Below are positions 33,174-42,066 of a stretch of DNA of 64,000 nt, piece by piece (the stretch's first letter is position 1; the number at the start of each line of letters is the position of its first letter). This stretch comes from JBDHXE01 sp035445085. Its GTDB lineage: Bacteria; Bacteroidota; Ignavibacteria; Kapaibacteriales; UBA2268. The position numbers were made by a program, and so were the translations under genes. The DNA lies in the NCBI GenBank assembly GCA_035445085.1, contig DAOMQA010000005.1, positions 1-64,000 of the forward strand, written 5' to 3'. Below the pieces are notes generated by a model. The model made no database searches and had not been told where the DNA came from. It saw only the letters and a list, made by a program, of their open reading frames with translations.

Positions 33174-34718
33174 ATGCAAGAATTTAGAAATATGACTTAC
33201 CTTGATTTTACAAACGAGGAAGTCTTTAATCAACAAAAAGCCGCCTTAAATAAAGTACGAGAACAATTAGGAAAAGAATACCCTAATATAATCGGTGGCA
33301 AAAACGTATTCACTGACAAAAAAACAACCTCCTACAATCCATCTCATAAAAACGAAGTTGTTGGCATTTTTCAGAAAGGTGGAAAAGAACAAGCTGAAGA
33401 AGCAATTCAAGTAGCATTAAAGGCTTTTGAAACGTGGAAATATACGCCTGCTCACCAAAGAGCTGAGTATTTATTTAAAGCTGCTGCAATTATGAAAGAA
33501 CGTAGATTAGAAATAAATGCGTGGATGATTACAGAGGCAGGCAAAAACTTCTTAGAAGCAGATGCCGATACTTGTGAAGCAATTGATTTTATGGAGTTTT
33601 ATGCTCACGAAGCAATTCGACATGGCAAATTACAGGATTTGACGCCTTATCCGGGTGAAAAGAATGAATACTTTTATATACCTTTAGGAGTAGGCGTATG
33701 TATTCCACCTTGGAATTTCCCATTTGCAATTATGGCAGGTATTTCGGCAGCTGGCTTTGCAACTGGTAATACGGTTGTTATGAAACCTTCATCTGAAACT
33801 CCTATGATGGCTTATTTATTTGCTGACATTATGAAAGAGGCAGGATTGCCTGATGGCGTTCTTAATTATTTTGTAGCAAGTGGCTCAGAAGCTGGCGATT
33901 ATTTAGTAGATCATCCAAAGACTAGATTCATTTCCTTTACTGGCTCAATGGAAGTTGGATTAAGAATTATGGAAAGAGCAGCAAAGATTAATCCGGGCCA
34001 GATTTGGATAAAGAGAGTTATAGCTGAAATGGGTGGCAAAGACGCAATAATCGTTGATTCCGAAGCTGATATTGATGTTGCAGTTCAAGGTGTAGTAGCC
34101 GCAGCTTTTGGTTTCCAAGGGCAAAAATGCTCGGCATGCTCGCGTGCAATAGTAGATGAAAAAATTTATGATGTATTTGTAGCAAAACTAAAAGAAGAAA
34201 CTGCAAAATTAGAAATAGGGTTTGCTGAAGATAATGCTAAGGTAGGTCCAGTAATAAGTGCTAAAGCAGAATCGACAATACTAAATTATATAAATATCGG
34301 CAAAGAAGAGGGTAAACTATTAATTGGTGGTAATAAAGTAGAAAGCTTAGACGGCTATTATATTGAGCCAACAATCTTTATTGATATTGACGAAAAAGCA
34401 AGATTAGCTCAAGAAGAAATATTTGGTCCAGTATTGGCAGTAATTAAAGCTAAAGATTATGACCATGCTTTAAATATCGCGAATAATACAATCTACGGGC
34501 TGACTGGTGCTGTATATTCAAATAATCCAGCTAAATTAGAAAGAGCAAAAGTAGAATTTCATTGTGGAAACTTGTACTTAAATCGCAAATGTACTGGTGC
34601 AATGGTTGATGTACACCCATTTGGAGGCTTCAATATGAGTGGAACAGATTCTAAGGCAGGCAGTAGAGACTATTTTATGTTGTTCTTGCAAGGCAAATCT
34701 GTTGCTACTAAAATATAG
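33174..34718 (+). CDS. L-glutamate gamma-semialdehyde (1-pyrroline-5-carboxylate) dehydrogenase
   Basis: NAD-dependent aldehyde dehydrogenase that oxidises glutamate semialdehyde to glutamate, the second step of proline breakdown. The 514-residue protein has the substrate and cofactor motifs PPWNFPFAIMAG (about residues 175-186), VMKPSSETP (about 200), FTGSMEVG (about 250), EMGGKDAIIVD with the general-base Glu (about 282) and the catalytic Cys in FGFQGQKCSACSRAIVD, the sequence context typical of P5C dehydrogenases (RocA/PruA type). No proline dehydrogenase is fused or adjacent, so substrate assignment rests on sequence. Start chosen by GGAG seven bases upstream rather than the ATG at 33159. 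Confidence 0.88.
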   Translation: MQEFRNMTYLDFTNEEVFNQQKAALNKVREQLGKEYPNIIGGKNVFTDKKTTSYNPSHKNEVVGIFQKGGKEQAEEAIQVALKAFETWKYTPAHQRAEYLFKAAAIMKERRLEINAWMITEAGKNFLEADADTCEAIDFMEFYAHEAIRHGKLQDLTPYPGEKNEYFYIPLGVGVCIPPWNFPFAIMAGISAAGFATGNTVVMKPSSETPMMAYLFADIMKEAGLPDGVLNYFVASGSEAGDYLVDHPKTRFISFTGSMEVGLRIMERAAKINPGQIWIKRVIAEMGGKDAIIVDSEADIDVAVQGVVAAAFGFQGQKCSACSRAIVDEKIYDVFVAKLKEETAKLEIGFAEDNAKVGPVISAKAESTILNYINIGKEEGKLLIGGNKVESLDGYYIEPTIFIDIDEKARLAQEEIFGPVLAVIKAKDYDHALNIANNTIYGLTGAVYSNNPAKLERAKVEFHCGNLYLNRKCTGAMVDVHPFGGFNMSGTDSKAGSRDYFMLFLQGKSVATKI

Positions 34719-34759
34719 CACAACTAGCTCTTAATAAGAAGGCTTTACTACTTTGAAGA

Positions 34760-34800
34760 AAAAGACCCCGAAAGTTAGACAAAAACTTTTAGGGTCTTTT
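34760..34800. terminator. Terminator after the P5C dehydrogenase gene
   Basis: AAAAGACCC (34760-34768) pairs with GGGTCTTTT (34792-34800). An inner AAAGTT/AACTTT extension gives a long imperfect stem, followed by a T-rich run. Convergent genes on both sides may share it. Confidence 0.75.
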
Positions 34801-34875
34801 GTTATGAAGGCAAAAATCATATAATATTAAAAAAAGTTATCATCACTTTTTAATAATATAATTAATATTAAGAAG

Positions 34876-37800
34876 CTATTCTTGCCATATTGGAAATCTG
34901 CCTGGGGTCCAAGGTGATAATACTTTATCCATTTCTTTTTCTAAGTTACTAATTTGAGAATTATATAATACTTTTAAATCGTTCAATATGGCAGTTAGTT
35001 GCTGACTAGCAATGTTATAGCTTTGATGGTTTGTTTCGGTAGAACTTGAAGACGACCCCCACATTGTAAACACAATATATTCAGCTCTATCCTTTAATGA
35101 CATAGCTTGGTTAGCATTTCTTTTGCTTATTGAATTATTGCCATTGAGCCTAATTTTAAGAGTTTGTAACTCATTTTCAATTTTATAAGCACTCTCTAAT
35201 AATCCAGCACTATTGTTCCTTGTTAATTTAATAGATGCTTTCGTTAAGTCAATTCTTTTATATAAATCGCTTATAAATGAATTTGTGGCATCTATAGCTG
35301 CGTACATATCCATTACCTTATCTTGGAAATTAGCTAATTCTTGCTTATTGTTTGCAGGTAACGTTACGTTATTCAATGGTTTGCATATAAATTTTACAGG
35401 TGTAGTTAATTCCTTTGCTTTTCCATCCTGAACTAAGGATATTGTAACAGAATACTCTCCCGGCACAACAGGGAAACCAGCCCAATCATTGATTTTTGTA
35501 TTAGAATTTGGGGCAGCTGAACTAGCAAATCTCATATCCCAATTTAATCTATTTATACCTTTGGTGGCAGGAGCAGTAAGTTGGCGAACAACCTTATTAC
35601 TTTTATCTTTAATTGTAAACAATAGGTAAGATGCTTCTTCTTCATCTTCTAATTGCAACTGATCGTATGTAGGATAAGGAGGATTTTTACCAGCATCTCT
35701 TAATTCTTTTTCCTTTTCTAATCTAATTTGCTTTTTAGTTTTTACAGTTTCTTTAAGATAATATGTAATTACTGCTACCGAAGGTAGATTTTCGCCTCTG
35801 AAGAATGTCTCACCTTCATTTCTTCTGCTAGGTGAATTATCTTCTAAAAACATCGCTGCAGGTTTGATAGGAAATATATAAGCATCTTTGTCTATATTAT
35901 CTTTATTAATCTCTCTAATAGGCGAATAATCGTCCCATATATATACTCCCCTACCAAATGTACCAATTACTAAATCATCTTCCCTTTCTTGAATATCTAA
36001 ATCCCGCACAGCAATTGTAGGAAAGTTGTTTTTCATTTGGAACCAATTTTTGCCAGCATCTAAGGTAACAAACAAACCAAATTCTGTACCACAGAATAAT
36101 ATATCTGGATTTTTTGTATCTTCTTCGATAGTCCAAACAGAGCCGTTTTCTGGTAAATTACCACTAATAGATGACCATGTTTTTCCTTTATCAATTGATT
36201 TAAGAATATATGGCTTAAAATCATGATTTTTATGGTTATTAAAAGAAGCATAAACCACGTTTTCATTATGCCTTGAGGGATAAATATCAGAATTGTACGT
36301 ATTTTCTGGCACACCCGCGAAAGTAGATACTTTAGTCCACTTTAATCCTCCATCCTCGCTTATTTGAATCAATCCATCATCAGTACCAACGTATAAAAGC
36401 CCTTCTTTTACAGGAGATTCTGCCATAGAAATTGCGTTTCCATATAAGGACGTTGAAGCGGACTTAGCAATAGCTTCTGGTCCCCACACTTTACCCATTA
36501 CAGGCAGTTCATCTCTATTGATTTGCCTTGATATATCTTCACTTATACGCTTCCAAGTATTACCTTGGTCATCGGAGCGAAATACATAGTTAGCAGCAGT
36601 ATATAGCCTTTTATGGTTATGTGGGCTAATAATTAAAGGCGTGTCCCAATTCCATCTAATCTCCATATCCTTTTCTGGTTGTGGTTGCACTCCAGTCATT
36701 TCACCACTTTTTTTGTCGTAACGTACGAAGTTTCCATATTGCCATTGACCATAAATTATATTTGGATCAACGGGGTCGATTTGTGGCTCATATCCATCGC
36801 CACCAACCACATAATTCCAATCTTGATTTAATATTCCACCTGGGTGAGCTGTCCTAGCGGGTGCACCTAATGAATTATTATCTTGAGTCCCTCCATATAC
36901 ATAGTAAAATGGCTCTGAATTATCTGCTTGTATCCTATAAAATTGAGTTACTGGCAAATTTTCAAAAAATCTCCAAGTGCTTCCTTTATCAAATGTTTCG
37001 TATAGGCCGCCATCGCCACCAATCAACATATGCTTATTATTATGTGGATCTATCCACATAGCATGGTCATCGACGTGCCTTTCGCGTGTACTAACATTGC
37101 TCCAAGTTTTTCCGCCATCAGAAGTAAAGCGAGTATAAGTATCTACCGCATATAAATTATCAAATTCTTGTGGGTCTGTGAATAATTCATGGTAGTATTG
37201 TGCAGAACCAGAATAATAAGGATTTTGCTTGCTCCAACTTGCTCCCCTATCGGTAGATTTAAAGAAACCTCCTTTTTCGGGTGCTTCTATCACAGCATAT
37301 AATACGTCTGGATTTTGTGGGCTTATTGCTAATCCTATTCTACCTAAATCTCCTCCCGGTAAGCCACTATTTGCTTTTTCCCAAGTTGCGCCAGCGTCAG
37401 TAGATTTATAAACTGTAGCTTCTGGTCCTCCATCTATTACGGTCCAAACATGTCTCCTTCTTTGGTATGAAGCAGCATATATAACTTTGCTATCACGTGG
37501 GTCTATCAGAATATCTGTAACGCCGGTATTTTCACTTATTTTAAGAGATTGAGCCCAGGTTTTACCTCCATCAGTAGATTTATATAAACCTCTATCTCCT
37601 CCTGCACCCCATAATGGTCCTTGTGCGGCAACATAGATTATATCAGAATTCTTAGGGTCTATAATTATTTTAGCAATATGCTCTGACTTATCAAGCCCCA
37701 TTTTTTTAAATGATTGTCCTCCATCAACAGATTTATAAATACCGTCTCCATAGCCTACACTTCGTTGAGAATTATTTTCACCTGTCCCCACCCATACCAC

Positions 37801-38127
37801 AAATTTATTGTTGGGGTCTATCGCTACACAACCAATAGAGTAAGCACCATAATTATCAAAAATTGGAGTAAAAGATGAACCTGCATTTGTAGTTTTCCAA
37901 ACATTTCCACTTGAAACGGCAATATACCACGTATTAGGGTCACTTGGATGTATTGCTATATCTCCGATACGTCCAGAAGTAGCAGCTGGTCCAATCGACC
38001 GTAATTTAAAATTATTAAATAAATCAGCATTAATTTTATCTTCTTTCTTGTCTTTACTTGCTTGTGAAAAAACCGAAGAGATATTGATAAAAATTAGCAA
38101 TACAATTAGTTTTGAAATAAATTTCAT
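34876..38127 (-). CDS. Secreted VPS10/BNR-repeat (sortilin-like) beta-propeller protein
   Basis: 1083-residue exported protein. A signal peptide ends near VFSQA (about 22). The region from about 40 to 740 is a run of BNR/Asp-box blades such as KSVDGGQSFKK, KSTDGGKTWAQ, KSTDAGATWEK, KSTDRGASWSK, RSDDQGNTWKR and KSIDKGKTWSS, forming one or two large propellers of the sortilin/VPS10 kind, often annotated as glycosyl hydrolase in Bacteroidota. The C-terminal about 300 residues are a beta domain and a helical stretch. No T9SS sorting domain is apparent, and no hydrolase active site can be assigned, so enzymatic activity is unproven. AAGGA lies six bases before the ATG. Monocistronic. Confidence 0.85.
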   Translation of the reverse strand: MKFISKLIVLLIFINISSVFSQASKDKKEDKINADLFNNFKLRSIGPAATSGRIGDIAIHPSDPNTWYIAVSSGNVWKTTNAGSSFTPIFDNYGAYSIGCVAIDPNNKFVVWVGTGENNSQRSVGYGDGIYKSVDGGQSFKKMGLDKSEHIAKIIIDPKNSDIIYVAAQGPLWGAGGDRGLYKSTDGGKTWAQSLKISENTGVTDILIDPRDSKVIYAASYQRRRHVWTVIDGGPEATVYKSTDAGATWEKANSGLPGGDLGRIGLAISPQNPDVLYAVIEAPEKGGFFKSTDRGASWSKQNPYYSGSAQYYHELFTDPQEFDNLYAVDTYTRFTSDGGKTWSNVSTRERHVDDHAMWIDPHNNKHMLIGGDGGLYETFDKGSTWRFFENLPVTQFYRIQADNSEPFYYVYGGTQDNNSLGAPARTAHPGGILNQDWNYVVGGDGYEPQIDPVDPNIIYGQWQYGNFVRYDKKSGEMTGVQPQPEKDMEIRWNWDTPLIISPHNHKRLYTAANYVFRSDDQGNTWKRISEDISRQINRDELPVMGKVWGPEAIAKSASTSLYGNAISMAESPVKEGLLYVGTDDGLIQISEDGGLKWTKVSTFAGVPENTYNSDIYPSRHNENVVYASFNNHKNHDFKPYILKSIDKGKTWSSISGNLPENGSVWTIEEDTKNPDILFCGTEFGLFVTLDAGKNWFQMKNNFPTIAVRDLDIQEREDDLVIGTFGRGVYIWDDYSPIREINKDNIDKDAYIFPIKPAAMFLEDNSPSRRNEGETFFRGENLPSVAVITYYLKETVKTKKQIRLEKEKELRDAGKNPPYPTYDQLQLEDEEEASYLLFTIKDKSNKVVRQLTAPATKGINRLNWDMRFASSAAPNSNTKINDWAGFPVVPGEYSVTISLVQDGKAKELTTPVKFICKPLNNVTLPANNKQELANFQDKVMDMYAAIDATNSFISDLYKRIDLTKASIKLTRNNSAGLLESAYKIENELQTLKIRLNGNNSISKRNANQAMSLKDRAEYIVFTMWGSSSSSTETNHQSYNIASQQLTAILNDLKVLYNSQISNLEKEMDKVLSPWTPGRFPIWQE

Positions 38128-38336
38128 AGTTTATCCTTATTTGTTAAAATTATATTAATACAAAATTATCATTTTATACAAATAATGCCAAAATAATATA
38201 TCAACTAAGCTCTAAATAAAATAAATACTAAAAAACTATCATTTATATAGCTTTCTAATAATTTTCATATTTGCTTTCAATAATTAGTATTTTTTTACGA
38301 CTTTTATTGCTTATAATGTAATTAATCGGAAAAATA

Positions 38337-40856
38337 ATGACATCGAGCGAAATTAGGCAATCATTTTTAGATTTTTTTAAAAGCAAAGGGCACACAATAG
38401 TAGCTTCTGCACCAGTAATACCACATGGGGACCCAACTTTATTATTCACAAATGCAGGGATGAATCAATTTAAAGATGTATTCTTGGGAATAGGTAACAG
38501 AGATTATAAGCGTGCTGCCGATACTCAAAAATGTATCAGAGTAAGTGGAAAGCATAATGATTTAGAAGAAGTAGGAGTAGATACCTATCACCATACTTTT
38601 TTTGAGATGCTTGGCAATTGGAGCTTTGGTGATTATTATAAAAAAGAAGCCATTGATTGGGCATGGGAATTATTGACCGATGTATGGAAATTAGACCCCA
38701 ATAGGCTATATGCAACTGTATATAGAACAGATGATGAGGCTTATGATTTATGGAAAAGATATTTACCTGAAAGTAGAATACAGAAATTTGATGAGAAAGA
38801 CAACTTTTGGGAAATGGGCGAAACTGGACCTTGCGGGCCTTGTAGTGAAATTCATTATGATAGAACTCCAGATATGAGTGGCGCCCCATTAGTAAATATG
38901 GGATCCCCAGACGTAGTTGAGGTATGGAACTTAGTATTTATTCAATATAATAGAAAGCCTGATGGTGAGTTAGAAGCCCTTTCATCAACCCACGTAGATA
39001 CAGGTATGGGTTTTGAAAGAATTTGTGCTGTAATACAAGGCAAGAACTCAAATTACGATACAGATGTATTTATGCCTTTAATTAATAAAATTTCAGAGCT
39101 ATCTAAAAGAGCTTATAATGGCGGCTTAGAAGACAAGGATTCAATCGCTATGAGAGTAATAGCCGATCATATCAGAACACTCTCTTTTGCTATTGCTGAT
39201 GGAGCATTACCTGGCAATGATGGGCGTGGCTATGTACTTAGAAGAATTCTTAGAAGAGGTGCAAGATTTGCACGAAATTTAGGATTTAATGAGCCAATGA
39301 TGTATAAATTGATACCTATTTTAGTTGAAAGTTTTGGAGATATATTCCCAGAAATAAAAAATAATATTGAATTAATTACTAAAATAGTTCGCTCTGAAGA
39401 AGAAAGTTTCTTGCAAACTTTAGAAAGAGGCTTAACAAAATTTGATGAATTAGTATCTAATTCGACTACTATTTCTGGTTCTGATGCTTTTCTATTATAT
39501 GATACTTTTGGATTTCCATTAGATTTAACCCAATTAATTGCTCGTGAGCGGAATTTATCGGTTGATACTTTAGAATTTGACAAACTAATGAATGAGCAAA
39601 AGAATCGTTCCCGTGCTTCTCGAAAGAACATAAATATGGGCAGTGAATTACCACACACCGAATTTATAAGCCAATTTGTCGGATATGATATTTTCCAAAC
39701 TCAAGCAAATATTTTATTTATTCAAGATAACTTGCTTGTTTGTGATATTACTCCATTTTATTCTGAAAGTGGAGGACAGGTATCTGATACTGGGAAAATC
39801 GTAATAGATGGCACCTCTTACGAAGTAATTGACGTTAAAAAGAATGGTCAAGCTATTTTTCATTTATTAGATAGAAATGTTGAAACAAATTCACAAGTAG
39901 CTTATTTAGAAATTGATTATAGTAGAAGAAAAAGAATTATGAGGAATCACTCTGCTACTCATTTACTTCACGAAGCCTTAAGAACAGTTTTAGGTAATCA
40001 TATCAAACAAGCCGGCTCTTTAGTAGCACCAGACTATTTACGATTTGATTTCAATCACTTTGAAAAGCCAAGTCAAGAGCAACTATCTATAATTGAGGAT
40101 ATGGTAAATTCCAAAATATTTAATCATGTAAAGGTTAGTATTGAAGAAGTAGACCTAGTAGAAGCTCAAAAAAATCAAAAGATTAAAATGTTTTTTGGCG
40201 ATAAATATGGAGAACGTGTTAGAGTTGTAACTATGGACCCTAAATATTCTATGGAACTTTGCGGCGGTACTCATGTATCTGATACTTCTGAAATTGCTAT
40301 GCTAAAAATACTAAGTGAGTCGTCAATTGCGGCTGGTGTACGCAGAATCGAAGCTATTACTGGTGATAGCGTAGCTATGTATATTAGAGAATTAAATAAT
40401 ACTATTTTAAATAAAGAACACGAATTAGCAAACTTGTCCGACAAGCTAAAGCACAGCGAGAAGGAATTAAACGCTATAAAAATCAACAAATTATCTAATG
40501 ACTTATTAGCAGCAATTTTACAATTACCTACTAATAATGTTCGAATATTTGCTTCAAAAGTAGAAGAAATGACTATTGAAGAATTACGTGACTTATCTGA
40601 CAATATACGCAATAAAGTTGGTACAAATTGTATTTTGTTATTAGTAAGCTCTAATTCTGAAAAAGCGCATATTGCATGTGCTGTTACTGATGATTTAAAA
40701 TCAAAGTATCCAGCAGGTAAGCTTGTATCTAAAGCATCTCAAATTATTGGCGGCAACGGTGGTGGCAAGCCTCATTTGGCTACTGCAGGCGGTAAAGACA
40801 TTGAAAATATAAATAAGCTAATTAACCAATTCGACAGCATCGTTAATGAGTTTTAA
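38337..40856 (+). CDS. alaS: Alanyl-tRNA synthetase
   Basis: Charges tRNA-Ala and edits mischarged Ser/Gly. The 839-residue protein is a little shorter than the usual about 875. Class-II core motifs at the N-terminus: FTNAGMNQFKDVFLG (about residues 31-45) and KCIRVSGKHNDLEEVG (about 61-76), with ETGPCGPCSEIHYD (about 161-174). The editing domain has the zinc motif HSATHLLHEAL (about 539-549) and CGGTH (about 641-645). The C-Ala/DHHA1 end retains GGNGGGKPHLATAGG (about 807-821). Its stop overlaps the start of the next gene by one base, so they are probably cotranscribed. Confidence 0.97.
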   Translation: MTSSEIRQSFLDFFKSKGHTIVASAPVIPHGDPTLLFTNAGMNQFKDVFLGIGNRDYKRAADTQKCIRVSGKHNDLEEVGVDTYHHTFFEMLGNWSFGDYYKKEAIDWAWELLTDVWKLDPNRLYATVYRTDDEAYDLWKRYLPESRIQKFDEKDNFWEMGETGPCGPCSEIHYDRTPDMSGAPLVNMGSPDVVEVWNLVFIQYNRKPDGELEALSSTHVDTGMGFERICAVIQGKNSNYDTDVFMPLINKISELSKRAYNGGLEDKDSIAMRVIADHIRTLSFAIADGALPGNDGRGYVLRRILRRGARFARNLGFNEPMMYKLIPILVESFGDIFPEIKNNIELITKIVRSEEESFLQTLERGLTKFDELVSNSTTISGSDAFLLYDTFGFPLDLTQLIARERNLSVDTLEFDKLMNEQKNRSRASRKNINMGSELPHTEFISQFVGYDIFQTQANILFIQDNLLVCDITPFYSESGGQVSDTGKIVIDGTSYEVIDVKKNGQAIFHLLDRNVETNSQVAYLEIDYSRRKRIMRNHSATHLLHEALRTVLGNHIKQAGSLVAPDYLRFDFNHFEKPSQEQLSIIEDMVNSKIFNHVKVSIEEVDLVEAQKNQKIKMFFGDKYGERVRVVTMDPKYSMELCGGTHVSDTSEIAMLKILSESSIAAGVRRIEAITGDSVAMYIRELNNTILNKEHELANLSDKLKHSEKELNAIKINKLSNDLLAAILQLPTNNVRIFASKVEEMTIEELRDLSDNIRNKVGTNCILLLVSSNSEKAHIACAVTDDLKSKYPAGKLVSKASQIIGGNGGGKPHLATAGGKDIENINKLINQFDSIVNEF

Positions 40857-41896
40857 TGGAAGATTTAAAAACAATTAAGAATCTTTTGGTATTTTTTGCA
40901 GTAGTTCTTTTATTTTATTTATTAAAAGAACTTGCTGCAATTCTGTTACCCTTTATTTTAGCTTTATTAATAGCTTTAATTGTACAGCCATTAATTATCT
41001 TTTTGAACGAAAGGAAAATTCCCAATTGGTTAGTATTTCCGTTTGTTACTATTATCTCTCTGAGTGTTTTATTATTTATAGCCTTAATAATAGCAGATAC
41101 TGCAAGCCAAATATACTATCAGCGGGATTTTTTATTAGCCAAACTATTATCTAAGACAGACTATCTTTTAATATTGGTAAACAATACATTTCATTTAAAG
41201 TTAGATACTACACTTGTTGTATCCGAAATTTACCAATCTATTGATAGTGGAGCACTAAAAACTATATTAGCAAGTTTAGCGGGTGGCTTAGGGTCATTAT
41301 TTAGTTCAGCTATTTTCTTTTCTTTATATTATATTATGCTGTTAGCTGGCATGACAAAATATAAAGAATTTTTAAGCTATGTAGGAGCTACCAAAAAAGA
41401 CTCTGTAATTAGTGAGTATGAACATTTACAGAAGTCTGTATACTCTTATATGGTCATCAAAACTTTGATTAACTTGGGTATAGGACTTGTAACTATACTA
41501 TTATGTTGGCTCTTTGGAATTAAATTCGCTATATTCTGGGGCTTTATTGCTTTTATCTTTCATTATATTCCTAACTTTGGCGCTATAGCGGGAGTTGCAC
41601 TCCCTTCCTTAATGGCTTTTATACAATTAGATAATTTAGAAAATTTTATATTGTTTGTGCTTATTTTAGCTGTTGTACATTTTTCAACAGGTAATATAAT
41701 AGAACCAATCATTATGGGTAATAAACTTAGATTAAATACAATTTTTGTTTTACTTGGTTTAGTATTTTGGGGTTATATATGGGGTATACCTGGAATGATA
41801 CTTTCTGTACCTTTATTAGTAATTATTAAAATTATCTTAGAAAAGAGCCAAGAATTTAGTATTTTTGGTAGACTTATGGGCTATCCAGATAAGTAA
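40856..41896 (+). CDS. AI-2E/PerM-family permease
   Basis: 346-residue polytopic inner-membrane protein with about eight hydrophobic segments, an N-terminal pair (about 10-60), a central amphipathic region and the conserved C-terminal block FIFHYIPNFGAIAGVALPSLMA (about 231-252) and GNIIEPIIMGNKLRLN (about 281-296), typical of the AI-2E exporter family. Members export quorum signals or ions (Na+/H+), and the substrate cannot be assigned. The ATG overlaps the alaS TAA by one base, indicating translational coupling. Confidence 0.88.
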   Translation: MEDLKTIKNLLVFFAVVLLFYLLKELAAILLPFILALLIALIVQPLIIFLNERKIPNWLVFPFVTIISLSVLLFIALIIADTASQIYYQRDFLLAKLLSKTDYLLILVNNTFHLKLDTTLVVSEIYQSIDSGALKTILASLAGGLGSLFSSAIFFSLYYIMLLAGMTKYKEFLSYVGATKKDSVISEYEHLQKSVYSYMVIKTLINLGIGLVTILLCWLFGIKFAIFWGFIAFIFHYIPNFGAIAGVALPSLMAFIQLDNLENFILFVLILAVVHFSTGNIIEPIIMGNKLRLNTIFVLLGLVFWGYIWGIPGMILSVPLLVIIKIILEKSQEFSIFGRLMGYPDK

Positions 41897-41897
41897 T

Positions 41898-41993
41898 TTA
41901 TTCCTTACTATTTGATCTTGTGCTTTTTACTTTCTTATCGGCGCGATTTTTTATGAAATCTTTAATTCTCAAGTTTATATTTATATAATTCAT
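41898..41993 (-). other. Doubtful 31-codon basic ORF in an intergenic gap
   Basis: In the 170-base gap between the permease and the giant surface protein, the minus strand has an ATG-started 31-codon frame with a Lys/Arg-rich C-terminal half (KNRADKKVKSTRSNSKE). The local base composition at 41939-41945 is GC-richer than the surrounding gap. There is no clear ribosome site; it may be chance. Confidence 0.15.
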
Positions 41994-42066
41994 TATACTT
42001 ACAATGAATTTATAGTTGTTTATTTCGTAAAGATTAGTTAATTTAGAACTAATGTATGGACCTTTT

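Noticed and set aside
39230..39658. 142-codon frame antisense to alaS
   Set aside because: Lies wholly within alaS and shows no family motifs.
41898..41993. 31-codon basic minus-strand ORF between the permease and the giant protein
   Set aside because: Too short, no ribosome site and no family likeness; kept only as a low-confidence note.
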